The notes beneath the pieces are model-generated. The model worked only from the letters and a program-made list of their open reading frames with translations. It was not told the origin of the DNA and searched no databases. From Spirosoma sordidisoli (lineage in GTDB: Bacteria; Bacteroidota; Bacteroidia; Cytophagales; Spirosomataceae): 64,000 nucleotides of DNA. Every line of letters starts with the position of its first letter. Position 1 is the first letter of the stretch. Made by a program: the position numbers and the translations under genes. Shown here in pieces: positions 8,022 through 17,818 of the stretch. The stretch is from contig NZ_SBLB01000001.1 in assembly GCF_004138325.1 (NCBI RefSeq), positions 1,125,855 through 1,189,854 on the forward strand, given 5' to 3'.

Positions 8022-9366
8022 CCGACCGGGTTCTGGCTGAGGGGGCAGTACTCTCGAACGTGCCGACGGCGGCCTCGGGCCGATGAGCAAAATCCAGCAG
8101 CAGGTGCTCAATACAGTAGCTCAGATTCCGGGCGTCGCGCATACTCAGATAGGCCGGATTACCGATCAGCTGCAGGCTTGCCGACCGCTGGGCTTCGTTA
8201 TCCCGCCAGAGCAGCTGCAGGGGCAGATCGCCTTCGGCGCTCGCAAACCGCTCAACCCGGCATTCAAGACCCTCGATGGGTAAAACCGGAACCGGGGGTA
8301 TGTGCTTCACCAGCACGTCGAAGAGCCGGGCCTGTGGCCTGTCGGTATCGCTAAGCCGCTGAATCAAGTGGCTCATCGGATAAAACCGATGGCTGCCGTC
8401 GGCCCGGCTCTGACGCTTGATGGTGCGCAGCAGCATAGGCAGAGTCTGATCCGGGTCGTACTTGATCTGGATAGGTAACAGGCAGTCGAAACGCCCCAGC
8501 GTTGAGCGCTGCCGCTTCGACTGCCGACCGGCTACCACCCGCCCAAACACACAGACCGACTGCTGGCTGGCGCGCGAGAAATAGATAGTCAGTGCGGCTA
8601 GTAACAGATCGGTGGGAGCGGCTCCTGTGCTGGCCACGGCCAGATTTAGCGTACGGCCAAGGCTTTCGTCAGCCGGTATACGGTACAGTTGCCGGGTCAG
8701 GAATTGCCCCGTAGCCTGCTCGTTTAACAACGGAGACGGAAGATCGGAGAATTGTTTCTGCCAGTAGACATGATCTTCGGAATAAGCCAGGCTGTTCAGG
8801 TAAACACGGGCCGACTCTACCTCATCAGCATATGATGGCGCCTGCGACGGCATAGGCTCGTCGGCCTGCATGGCGGAATAAGCTTCGGTGATGTAGCGTA
8901 CCAGCCGATCGAAGCCGGCGTCGTCGAGTAGCAGGCGGTGGCCCCGCACCAGGAGCCGATGCTCGTAATCGGACACCCGCAGCAGGGCCAGATCGAAAAA
9001 TCGGCGGTCGGCCAGATCGAAAGGCTTGACGAACCAGTTTATGGCCCAGGCATCGGCAGCCTGGCGGGGATTGGGGTTTTCGCTGCAGTCGAGTAATGGC
9101 AGGATGGGTCGGCGAAACTGGTCAGCGACCGATACCCGTGGTACTGCTTCGGCCGGGTCGAACTGCCACCGGAATACGTCGAACATGACAGGCAGGTGAT
9201 CAACGACCCGACGAACCAGCGCGTACTGGAGTGAACCCGTTATGACCAGGCAGCCGCCGACAGCCTGATCAGGGCTGCCGGCCTGGCCCGGTTGTCGATT
9301 AAGAAGTTCTTCCTGAGCCAGGTGTAATGGCAGGGAAGTGGTTAAAAAAGGAAATGAGTTTTTCAT
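7963..9366 (-). CDS. Stand-alone condensation-domain-fold protein (NRPS C-domain-like), degenerate active site
   Basis: A 467-residue protein with the layout of a nonribosomal peptide synthetase condensation domain: LPLHLAQEELL near residue 13 (motif C1), FDLADRRFFDLALLRV around 116-131, and HRLLLDD (143-149) at the position of the catalytic HHxxxDG motif. The second, catalytic His is Arg and the Gly is Asp, so ordinary condensation activity is doubtful. The C-terminal half has the acyltransferase-like region (TDLLLAALTIYF, then GRVVAGRQ). No adenylation or carrier domain lies nearby. The start is at MKNSFPF; an upstream Met (9411) would add 15 residues. It is divergent from a histidine kinase/LytTR pair, and its 3' end overlaps the amidohydrolase gene. 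Confidence 0.75.
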   Translation of the reverse strand: MKNSFPFLTTSLPLHLAQEELLNRQPGQAGSPDQAVGGCLVITGSLQYALVRRVVDHLPVMFDVFRWQFDPAEAVPRVSVADQFRRPILPLLDCSENPNPRQAADAWAINWFVKPFDLADRRFFDLALLRVSDYEHRLLVRGHRLLLDDAGFDRLVRYITEAYSAMQADEPMPSQAPSYADEVESARVYLNSLAYSEDHVYWQKQFSDLPSPLLNEQATGQFLTRQLYRIPADESLGRTLNLAVASTGAAPTDLLLAALTIYFSRASQQSVCVFGRVVAGRQSKRQRSTLGRFDCLLPIQIKYDPDQTLPMLLRTIKRQSRADGSHRFYPMSHLIQRLSDTDRPQARLFDVLVKHIPPVPVLPIEGLECRVERFASAEGDLPLQLLWRDNEAQRSASLQLIGNPAYLSMRDARNLSYCIEHLLLDFAHRPEAAVGTFESTAPSARTRSATAYTRCHPSSQIGRLAMF

Positions 9367-9630
9367 ACATGCCCGTTGGTTTAGGCGTAATGAGCACAGT
9401 AAATACCACACGAAAGGTACACCATGTTACTACGCACAGGCAGCACTTGTCGGTAAACAGCCCGCCAGCGTAGGCGAACGAGTAAAACGTGCGGGTAAGC
9501 GATTTCCATTGAACGGTATCCCGGCAAAGACACAGCGATACCATTCGCTAGAAAGTAGTATACTGAACGTTGCAGTTTTAGTAACTTGACACATGAATGA
9601 CTGTTCACTTGTAGTTTCCTACCTTCCTCT

Positions 9631-11445
9631 ATGAATGTTTTAACCTGCTGGCTATTAGTCTGTACCTTTCTTCTGGGCAGCTACAGGGCTTCAGCCCAGA
9701 AACGCTTTTTACCCGATTCTCTAACCCACGCCCCCGACAGCACCAAGGCCTGGACCCTACGCCAGATCGGCGACTCCCTCGTTCGGGTCAGCCAGCTCGC
9801 CCCCGCCAAACAGGCTTACCTCGAAGCGCTGGATGTATCCCTGGCCGCCAAAGAACCCGACCCTGGTACCATTGGTTTATCCTACCGGGGAGTGGGCTAC
9901 TGGTACGAACAGGCCAACGAGCTGCGCGAAGCCATTCAGTATTACCAGAAAGCACTTGGCTACCTGCGGCAGTATGGGAACACCTTCCACGTGGCCCGGA
10001 CGCTTAAGTTCATCAGCGGAGCCTACACCCGGCTGAACGATCTCAAAATGGCCCGGCACTACCTGAACCAGGCAGTTACCGTAGCGCAGCAGTCCAGAAA
10101 TATTGATTTGCTGATGGAGCTGGATGGCGAGCTGGCTATTGTAGAAGCCAAAAGCAACCGGCACGACCGGGCGCTGGTTCTCAACCAGAAAATTGCGGAT
10201 TACTACCGGCAGAAAAAGGACTGGAGCACGTACTACGGGGTGTTGATCAACGTGGCTCTTACCTACAAGAACCTGGGGCAGTATGCGCAGTCAGAAGTTA
10301 TTTTCCGATCTATTCTGGACTATAGTAAACAGGCCAACGACGCTTTTCTGGAAGGCTATGCCCATACCAACATACCAAACGCCCTGATTCCGCAGGGTAA
10401 ACTCGACGAAGCCGAAGCCCACTGTAAACAGGCATTGATCTGGGCCGAACAGACTGGCGCCGGTAAGTATAGCATCCTGGAGGATATCTACGGCAACCTG
10501 AGCAAAACCTACCAGAAGCGGGGCAATTACAGGCAGGCTCTCGCCTATTACGAGCAGCGAACAGCCGCTCACGACAGCGTCTTCAACGAGATTCGGAACC
10601 GCCAGCTGGCCGAGGTGGAAGCGCGCTTTCAGACGCAGGAAAAAGAGGCTCAGATTCAGGTACTGGACGCCATCAATGCCGCGAAAACCCGCCAGGTCTG
10701 GGCCGGCGCCATCGGTATCTTAGTGCTTTCTATCCTGTCGGTCACCCTGTTTGTCTTCTACCGCCGGATTCGGCGCAACCGCGCTCAGATTCAGCAGCAG
10801 TCGGAACAGCTGACGCTGATGATGAAAGAGCTGCATCACCGGGTCAAGAATAACCTCGCCATTGTTTCCAGTCTGCTCCGGCTTCAGTCGAACCGGCTCG
10901 ACGACGAGAAAGCCATAGCTGCGGTGCGGGTTGGCCAGCAGCGCGTAGAAGCAATGTCGATGATTCACCAGCGGCTGTACCAGACCGACCGGGTATCTAC
11001 GGTCAATATGAGCGAGTTCCTGACCGATCTCAGCGAAAGCCTCATGCGGGCGTACGGGTTTGCGCCCGATGATTTCGACCTGCAACTCGACATCGAGCTC
11101 AACGAACTGGATGTCGACGTGGCCATGCCGCTCGGGCTTATTGTGAACGAGCTGGTTACCAATGCCTTCAAGTACGCCTATGCCGATGTACAGCGGCCGA
11201 AGCTGCGGATCAGCCTGCACCGGCAGAATGGGCTGGCGCAGCCCGGCCTGACGCTGGAAGTGCAGGACAATGGCCCCGGACTCGATACCGCCGACTGGCA
11301 GCGGGCCGGCCACCGGACCTCGTTTGGCAAGCGGCTTATTTATTCCCTGAGTGAGCAACTGGATGGCCAGCTTGAACTGATTCGGCAGAACGGCACCCTC
11401 TGCCGGCTCTACATTCCTCAAACCAAACTACGGGCCGCAGCCTGA
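9631..11445 (+). CDS. TPR-containing sensor histidine kinase (HisKA_2 type)
   Basis: A 604-residue sensor kinase. It has a signal peptide (ending ASAQ), about six TPR-like helical pairs (residues 45-330, e.g. EAIQYYQKALGYL and GKLDEAEAHCKQALIWA), a coiled-coil stretch, one membrane helix (about 356-377), then a HisKA_2 domain with ELHHRVKNNL (likely phospho-His403) and a HATPase domain with VNELVTNAFKYAY and DNGPGL. The TPR part should face the periplasm. It is followed after 5 bp by its LytTR response regulator, so the two form an operon and a two-component system. The architecture is common in Cytophagales. Confidence 0.93.
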   Translation: MNVLTCWLLVCTFLLGSYRASAQKRFLPDSLTHAPDSTKAWTLRQIGDSLVRVSQLAPAKQAYLEALDVSLAAKEPDPGTIGLSYRGVGYWYEQANELREAIQYYQKALGYLRQYGNTFHVARTLKFISGAYTRLNDLKMARHYLNQAVTVAQQSRNIDLLMELDGELAIVEAKSNRHDRALVLNQKIADYYRQKKDWSTYYGVLINVALTYKNLGQYAQSEVIFRSILDYSKQANDAFLEGYAHTNIPNALIPQGKLDEAEAHCKQALIWAEQTGAGKYSILEDIYGNLSKTYQKRGNYRQALAYYEQRTAAHDSVFNEIRNRQLAEVEARFQTQEKEAQIQVLDAINAAKTRQVWAGAIGILVLSILSVTLFVFYRRIRRNRAQIQQQSEQLTLMMKELHHRVKNNLAIVSSLLRLQSNRLDDEKAIAAVRVGQQRVEAMSMIHQRLYQTDRVSTVNMSEFLTDLSESLMRAYGFAPDDFDLQLDIELNELDVDVAMPLGLIVNELVTNAFKYAYADVQRPKLRISLHRQNGLAQPGLTLEVQDNGPGLDTADWQRAGHRTSFGKRLIYSLSEQLDGQLELIRQNGTLCRLYIPQTKLRAAA

Positions 11446-11450
11446 TCATC

Positions 11451-12260
11451 ATGACCGATCGCATCAATATACTGATCGTTGAAGACGAAGCCATCCTGGC
11501 CATGGATCTGAGCGATATGCTCGAAGACGAAGGGTACTACGTTGTCGGTACGGCCAATAATGGCCGAAAAGCCCTCGATCTGTTTCAGCATAATCCGGTC
11601 GATCTGGTGCTGTGCGATATTACCATCAAGGGCGACTGGGATGGCATCGAAACCATTGGGCAGCTGGTCAGCGTTCGGCAGGTACCGGTAATTTACCTGA
11701 CGGCCCTCACTGACCGCTCGACCATTGCCCGGGCCAAAGAAACGTTTCCGGCGGCCTACATCACCAAACCCTTCGACAGCGCGCAACTGCGTCTGGCCAT
11801 CGAAATGGCCCTCAACAGCTTTTCATTGCGGATTTTGGCTCCCCAACTACCCGCTACGCCGGTTACGGAGGCCAAAGTACGTCCGCTTACCGGCGAGAAG
11901 CCGACCCCGGAGAAAGACCCCAGCCGAACCGCGCCCATTCTGCGAATCAACGATGCGCTGTTCGTGAAACAGAATTACCAGTTTGTAAAAGTACTCCTGA
12001 GCGAAGTGCTGTACCTCGAAGCTGACGACATCTATACGACCATCAACACCACGGGTCGAAAGTACGTAGTGCGGCTCTCGCTGAGCCAGATGATCGAACG
12101 GCTACAGGCCAACCGGCTGGCCCGCACCCACCGGTCGTTCGTTGTCAACCTGGATCGGATCGACTCCTTCAGCGACCATGAGGTTATGGTTGGCGGGCAC
12201 TCCTTACCGCTCGGCCGTAACTACAAGGACGAGTTTCTGCGGCACTTCCCGGTTTGTTAG
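11451..12260 (+). CDS. LytTR-family response regulator
   Basis: A 269-residue regulator. The receiver domain (residues 5-120) has the acidic pair Glu11/Asp12, phospho-acceptor Asp56 (LCDITI), Thr84 and Lys106 (ITKPFD). A Pro-rich linker leads to a LytTR DNA-binding domain (about 165-267: EVLYLEADDIYTTI, RTHRSFVVNLDRID, LPLGRNYKDEF). It lies 5 bp behind the TPR kinase and should be phosphorylated by it. LytTR proteins bind direct-repeat sites near promoters; I could not identify its targets. The stop overlaps the convergent uxaC stop by 4 bp. Confidence 0.95.
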   Translation: MTDRINILIVEDEAILAMDLSDMLEDEGYYVVGTANNGRKALDLFQHNPVDLVLCDITIKGDWDGIETIGQLVSVRQVPVIYLTALTDRSTIARAKETFPAAYITKPFDSAQLRLAIEMALNSFSLRILAPQLPATPVTEAKVRPLTGEKPTPEKDPSRTAPILRINDALFVKQNYQFVKVLLSEVLYLEADDIYTTINTTGRKYVVRLSLSQMIERLQANRLARTHRSFVVNLDRIDSFSDHEVMVGGHSLPLGRNYKDEFLRHFPVC

Positions 12261-13672
12261 AACCCGAAATACCGCTCGGCATTCCGGTAACAGATGTCCT
12301 GCACGATCTGGCCAATCCAGTCGATGTCGGCCGGCAACTCGCCGTTCTCGACGTCGTTTCCGAAGATGTTGCACAGAATCCGGCGGAAGTACTCGTGCCG
12401 GCTGTAAGATAGAAAGCTTCTGGAATCGGTTAGCATACCCACAAAGGCGCTCAGCAGTCCCATATTCGACAGGGCGTTGATCTGCTTCTCCATCCCGTCT
12501 TTCTGATCGAGGAACCACCAGCCCGACCCGAACTGCACTTTCCCCCGTACCGAACCGTCGTTGAAGTTGCCGATCATGGTCGCAATCACTTCGTTATCGG
12601 CCGGGTTAAGGTTGTAAAGAATGGTTTTAGCCAGCTTATTCCGGTCGTCGAGGCCACCCAGGAAACGCGACAGCGAAGCCGCCTGCTGAAAATCGCCGAT
12701 CGAGTCCCAGCCCGTATCGGGGCCAAGCTCACGAAGCCGCCGACGGTTGTTGTTGCGCAACGCGCCCAGATGAAACTGCTGCGTCCAGCCTTTTTCGTGA
12801 TCCCACTCGGCAAACTGCACCAGCATGAACGACCGAAACCGGGCCATCTCGTCGGGGCTGAGTGGTTGCTCAGTCTGGGTCAGGGTGTTGAAAATGGTCT
12901 GTACCTCGTTCTCCGTATAAGCCACAGCATCGATGTACTCGAGCCCGTGGTCAGACAGGCGGCAGCCCATGTGGGCGAAGTAATCGTGGCGGGCTTTCAG
13001 CGCGTCGAGATAATCGGCCAGGGTACGGATGTCGCGGTTGCTCAGGGCGCTCAGCTTCTGAACATAGGCCCGAAACGCCCTTGGGTCGTCAACGGCCATC
13101 GCCTTGTCGGGGCGGAACGTAGGCAGAATTTTAACATCGAACCGGCTCTGGGCAATAGCGCGGTGGTACTCGAGCGAATCGAGCGGATCGTCGGTGGTGC
13201 AGACCACCCGTACGTCGAAATGAGTTAGCAGCTGCCGGGTCGACAGCTGGGGTAGCTGCTCGTTGCAGCGGTCGTAGGTGTCGCGGGCCGTAGCGGGGCT
13301 GAGCACCTCGGCCATACCGAACGGATTGCGGAGTTCCAGATGCGTCCAGTGGTAGAGCGGGTTCCGCAGGGTATACGGCACAGTTTCGGCCCATTTCTCA
13401 AACTTTTCCCAGTCGCTGGCGTCGCCAGTGCAGTAGCGCTCATCGATACCGTGCGTCCGCATGGCCCGCCACTTGTAGTGATCTCCGTAGAGCCAGAGCT
13501 GGGTTATGGTGTCGAACTGCCGGTCCTGCGCAATCTGATCGGGCGGCAGGTGGCAATGGTAATCGATAATCGGCATTGATCGGGCGTAATCGTGATAAAG
13601 CCGTCGTGCCGTCTCGGTTTGCAGCAGAAAGTCGTCGGAAAGAAAAGTAGGGGTCGGCGTCAGCGTGTTCAT
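12257..13672 (-). CDS. uxaC: Uronate isomerase
   Basis: A 471-residue protein of normal length for glucuronate/galacturonate isomerase (amidohydrolase superfamily). It converts D-glucuronate to D-fructuronate, or D-galacturonate to D-tagaturonate, the first cytoplasmic step of hexuronate breakdown. It shows DYHCHLPP near residue 37 (metal-binding HxH), RFDVKILPTFRPDKA, and the C-terminal SFLSYSRHEYFRRILC segment typical of UxaC. It lies 47 bp downstream of metX on the same strand, an unusual neighbour; no other hexuronate gene is in the window. Confidence 0.95.
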   Translation of the reverse strand: MNTLTPTPTFLSDDFLLQTETARRLYHDYARSMPIIDYHCHLPPDQIAQDRQFDTITQLWLYGDHYKWRAMRTHGIDERYCTGDASDWEKFEKWAETVPYTLRNPLYHWTHLELRNPFGMAEVLSPATARDTYDRCNEQLPQLSTRQLLTHFDVRVVCTTDDPLDSLEYHRAIAQSRFDVKILPTFRPDKAMAVDDPRAFRAYVQKLSALSNRDIRTLADYLDALKARHDYFAHMGCRLSDHGLEYIDAVAYTENEVQTIFNTLTQTEQPLSPDEMARFRSFMLVQFAEWDHEKGWTQQFHLGALRNNNRRRLRELGPDTGWDSIGDFQQAASLSRFLGGLDDRNKLAKTILYNLNPADNEVIATMIGNFNDGSVRGKVQFGSGWWFLDQKDGMEKQINALSNMGLLSAFVGMLTDSRSFLSYSRHEYFRRILCNIFGNDVENGELPADIDWIGQIVQDICYRNAERYFGF

Positions 13673-13719
13673 AACAGGAAAAGGAACGAAATCCGGATTT
13701 CTCCCCGTTGATCGTGGTT

Positions 13720-14793
13720 TTATGGTTTATCCGCTTCGAGAGGACGGGGGCTGACAGCCGACGCATCGGCTGCCGAAACGCTGGCCATCCATTTTCGGAT
13801 AATCCCGGCCAGCGGCCTGAATTCGATCAGAAAACCATCGTGTCCGTATAGCGAGTCGATTTCTTCGTAAGTCGCGTCGGGAATATGACGAGCCAGAAAC
13901 TGTTGCTCCGATACCGGAAAGAGCAGATCGGACCGGATACCAACGACCAGCGTCCGGGCCCGAATCTGGCCCAGTGCATTCAGGATACTGCCGCGGTTTC
14001 GCCCGACATTGTGCGAGTCCATCACCTTGGAGAGCGTCCAGTAGGTGAACGCGTTGAAGCGTTCGGCCAGTTTGTCCCCCTGATACCGCTGGTACCCGGC
14101 GGCTTTGTAGCCATCCATCTGCTCGTTATTATCCAGCGCCTGGGTAAAGCTATAGGTATCGTAGTTGCGGTAGGAGATCATGGCCATGGCGCGGGCGGCT
14201 TTCATGCCGGCAACCCCGGCGTCGGCGCGTCGTTCACGCCAGGTCGGGTCCGCGTCGATGGCCATCCGCTGCGCTTCATTAAATGCAATGCACCAGGGCG
14301 AGGCCACGGCGCTGGTTGCCACCACGATCAGGTTATCGATCAGGCCGGGCTGCGCAATGGCCCATTCGAGGGCCTGCTCGCCACCCAGCGACCCCCCCAC
14401 GCAGGTATGTATTTTATCGATGCCCAGCTCCTGTCGTAACAGGTCGAGCGCCCCCACCATGTCCCGAACCGTTATGGCCGGGAAGTCATGGTAGTACGGC
14501 TGACCCGTTTCCGGATTCGCCGACAGCGGGCCAGTAGACCCGTAGCAAGACCCCAGCACGTTGGCACAAACAATAAAATCCCGATCGGGATCGAAGTATT
14601 TACCGGCACCGATCATACCGCCCCACCAGTCTCCGGCATCGGCGTTACCGGTTAAGGCATGGCAAATCCAGACCACGTTCGAGCGGTCGCGCTGCAGCGT
14701 TCCGCGGGTGGTATAGGCCAGCCGAAACCCGGGCAGGCTCGCGCCAGATTCGAGTGGAAATGAATACTTGTAGTCGAAATACTGAAGGTCCAA
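13720..14793 (-). CDS. metX: Homoserine O-acetyltransferase
   Basis: A 357-residue alpha/beta-hydrolase-fold acyltransferase that makes O-acetyl-L-homoserine from homoserine and acetyl-CoA, the activated substrate for methionine synthesis. It shows the oxyanion and substrate motifs HALTGNADA and NVLGSCYGSTGP. The nucleophile is Ser135 in GGSLGGEQALEW; Asp289 (GIRSDLLFP) and His318 (YGHDGFLIE) complete the triad. It sits 88 bp downstream of metY, whose product uses the acetylhomoserine, so the two form a functional unit. Some MetX-like enzymes use succinyl-CoA, which cannot be told by eye here. Confidence 0.95.
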   Translation of the reverse strand: MDLQYFDYKYSFPLESGASLPGFRLAYTTRGTLQRDRSNVVWICHALTGNADAGDWWGGMIGAGKYFDPDRDFIVCANVLGSCYGSTGPLSANPETGQPYYHDFPAITVRDMVGALDLLRQELGIDKIHTCVGGSLGGEQALEWAIAQPGLIDNLIVVATSAVASPWCIAFNEAQRMAIDADPTWRERRADAGVAGMKAARAMAMISYRNYDTYSFTQALDNNEQMDGYKAAGYQRYQGDKLAERFNAFTYWTLSKVMDSHNVGRNRGSILNALGQIRARTLVVGIRSDLLFPVSEQQFLARHIPDATYEEIDSLYGHDGFLIEFRPLAGIIRKWMASVSAADASAVSPRPLEADKP

Positions 14794-14809
14794 ACGTAAT
14801 AAAGGTTTT

Positions 14810-14870
14810 CAGTTCGCTGGTTTCGCGGCCGGTATCCATCGTCGGTCCGGACGGCCAAACCAGCGAACTG
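14810..14870 (-). other. Intercistronic hairpin between metY and metX
   Basis: CAGTTCGCTGGTTT (14810-14823) and AAACCAGCGAACTG (14857-14870) are perfect 14-nt inverted repeats with a 33-nt loop. On the minus strand the stem is followed by GAAAACCTTTATT, which is too weak a T-run for a clear terminator. It could be a partial terminator or an RNA-stability element that tunes metX against metY. Confidence 0.55.
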
Positions 14871-14881
14871 CGCTGTTCATA

Positions 14882-16400
<1,519 letters not shown>

Positions 16401-16520
16401 GATTTATAGTCCCTAATGTCCGCCGGAGCGGCTGCTTTAGGCAGGAGTTAGCACCTTGCCGTGTGGTAGGTTGCCAGCGGTTCACAGAGCCTGATCTCTC
16501 CCCCGCTTCTGTATAAATCA
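16401..16520 (-). ncRNA. SAM-I (S-box) riboswitch upstream of metY
   Basis: Read on the minus strand, the stretch matches the S-box core: GGAGAGATCAGGCTCTGTGAACC, then GCTGGCAACC, then AAGGTGCTAACTCCTGCC. P1 is formed by GATTTATA (16519-16512) and TATAAATC (16408-16401), 8 bp. P2 is AGCGG/CCGCT, and P4 lies in CCGCTCCGGCGG. It lies 203 nt before the metY start. S-box RNAs bind S-adenosylmethionine and lower expression of methionine genes. I see no terminator with a T-run between the aptamer and metY, so the read-out mechanism is unclear. Confidence 0.9.
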
Positions 16521-16567
16521 ACCCGCGCCCCTGAAGAAAAAGGCGCGTAACAATTGACTTGATGACG

Positions 16568-16599
16568 CAAGTATACAGGGCAAAACGTCTTTAACCAAA
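16568..16599 (-). promoter_or_regulatory. Promoter of the metY riboswitch transcript
   Basis: On the minus strand, TTTG (16599-16596) is followed after 20 bp by TATACTTG (16575-16568), one mismatch from the Bacteroidota -7 TAnnTTTG. It lies just ahead of the aptamer, as expected. Confidence 0.6.
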
Positions 16600-16679
16600 C
16601 CTAATCTGGTTTTTCTGTCCGTTCCCTCTTTTTTTATTTTTCGGGGTCAGACCGCCTGCCGGATATCGTGTTTGTTCGC

Positions 16680-16687
16680 TACTTTTG
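16680..16687 (+). promoter_or_regulatory. -7 promoter element for the DUF721 gene
   Basis: TACTTTTG fits TAnnTTTG exactly and lies 20 bp before the ATG at 16708. No clear -33 TTG is seen. Confidence 0.5.
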
Positions 16688-16707
16688 TCTGGTAACACAC
16701 CCAATCA

Positions 16708-17034
16708 ATGAGCCAAACCTACCGATATAATCGTGAAAACGCCACCCGGGTGGCCGGTACAACCACGCTTAAAGACGCTATCGGGCAGCTGCTGAAACAG
16801 TATCAGTTACAGACGCGCTTCAACGAAACTTACCTCGAAGCGTTCTGGAGCCGCATGATGGGCCAGGCCATTGCCTCACGCACCAAACGGCTGTACGTCC
16901 GCGAACGTAAGCTCTATATTGAGATTACCTCTGCCCCGCTCCGCAACGAACTCGTCAACGCGAAGCAGAAACTGATTCAGGTGATCAACCGCGATATGAA
17001 TGCCGAAGTGATTGATGATGTGGTCTTTATCTAG
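16708..17034 (+). CDS. DUF721 (DciA-like) protein
   Basis: A 108-residue protein matching DUF721: LKDAIGQLLKQYQLQTRFNETYLEAFWSRMMG, then the beta-strand part LYVRERKLYIEITSAPLRNEL and a short C-terminal VINRDMNAEVIDDVVFI. DUF721 includes DciA, which helps load the replicative helicase in bacteria that lack DnaC, so a replication role is plausible. In this phylum the gene often sits near recF; here it stands alone between the methionine locus and a polysaccharide gene pair. It ends with an 8-bp convergent overlap with the deacetylase gene. Confidence 0.85.
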   Translation: MSQTYRYNRENATRVAGTTTLKDAIGQLLKQYQLQTRFNETYLEAFWSRMMGQAIASRTKRLYVRERKLYIEITSAPLRNELVNAKQKLIQVINRDMNAEVIDDVVFI

Positions 17035-17818
17035 GTAATCCTTCGGCAAACTCCTGCATTGTCATAAACTCGCCCCGGCCTTTGAGGTCCTGCAACAGGG
17101 CGTCGACCCGGTCGAGCAGCAGCCCGCTCGAATGACGGCGAACGTAAGCCGGAATCTGACCATAGGCCGCCAGATCGGTAAACTCCCACGGATGTACGTA
17201 CAGATTCAGAAAGCCGTCGGCCCGCAAGGTCTGGCGGCATAATTGTTTATAGAGGGCAAACGGAAAGTTTTTCAGACTAAGCCAGAACAGGGGCAGCCGA
17301 ATCGAAGGCGTTACCGACGCCGGAATCTGCCAGACGCCCGACTCCCGAAACGGATGCCGGGGCTCGCCCCAGTGGTTATACCGGCCCGGCAGCCAGGTCG
17401 GATGCAGCGACGAATTGTACTGATACCCGGCCTGCTGTACATCAACCGGGTTGACATAGCCCATGCGGGCGCGCCGGAAACCGGTAACCGGGCGACCCAG
17501 CAACTCTTCAAGCGCCAGTCGGGACTTCAGCAGATCGGCGGGCTCGAAGGTAGTATGGTAATAGCCATGAGATGCAATCTCATGACGGGCGGCCAGCTGC
17601 CCCATCAGAACAGGTTCGTGTAGTGCGTAGTTGGCCGTAGTAAAGAGCGTAGCCCGTACATTATTCGATTCGAGCCGCTGGTTCAGGCTGATCAGGCCCC
17701 GCGTCGATACGGCTACCTGTTCGCTCAGCGGAATGGCATGGCCGAACTCCAGCGCCGTGTCAAATTCCTCTACGTCAACGGTGAATAAAATAGATCGTTC
17801 TGGGTAGTGGGTTGCCAT
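17027..17818 (-). CDS. Polysaccharide deacetylase family protein (NodB fold)
   Basis: A 263-residue NodB-type deacetylase without signal peptide. The first motif is FTVDVEEFD (Asp15, Glu17), the variant usual in the PEP-CTERM-locus and ArnD-like groups. The metal ligands His84 and His88 lie in EIASHGYYHTTF, followed by TGFRRARMGY and, near the C-terminus, LYVHPWEF with a catalytic His. It removes acetyl or formyl groups from amino sugars. Its 5' end overlaps the upstream glycosyltransferase gene by 49 nt, so translation is probably coupled. The substrate may be the lipid-linked sugar made by that transferase (inference). Confidence 0.88.
   Translation of the reverse strand: MATHYPERSILFTVDVEEFDTALEFGHAIPLSEQVAVSTRGLISLNQRLESNNVRATLFTTANYALHEPVLMGQLAARHEIASHGYYHTTFEPADLLKSRLALEELLGRPVTGFRRARMGYVNPVDVQQAGYQYNSSLHPTWLPGRYNHWGEPRHPFRESGVWQIPASVTPSIRLPLFWLSLKNFPFALYKQLCRQTLRADGFLNLYVHPWEFTDLAAYGQIPAYVRRHSSGLLLDRVDALLQDLKGRGEFMTMQEFAEGLPR

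Noticed and set aside
8083-8283. A 66-codon plus-strand frame inside the condensation-like gene
   Set aside because: Antisense to a longer, motif-bearing frame.
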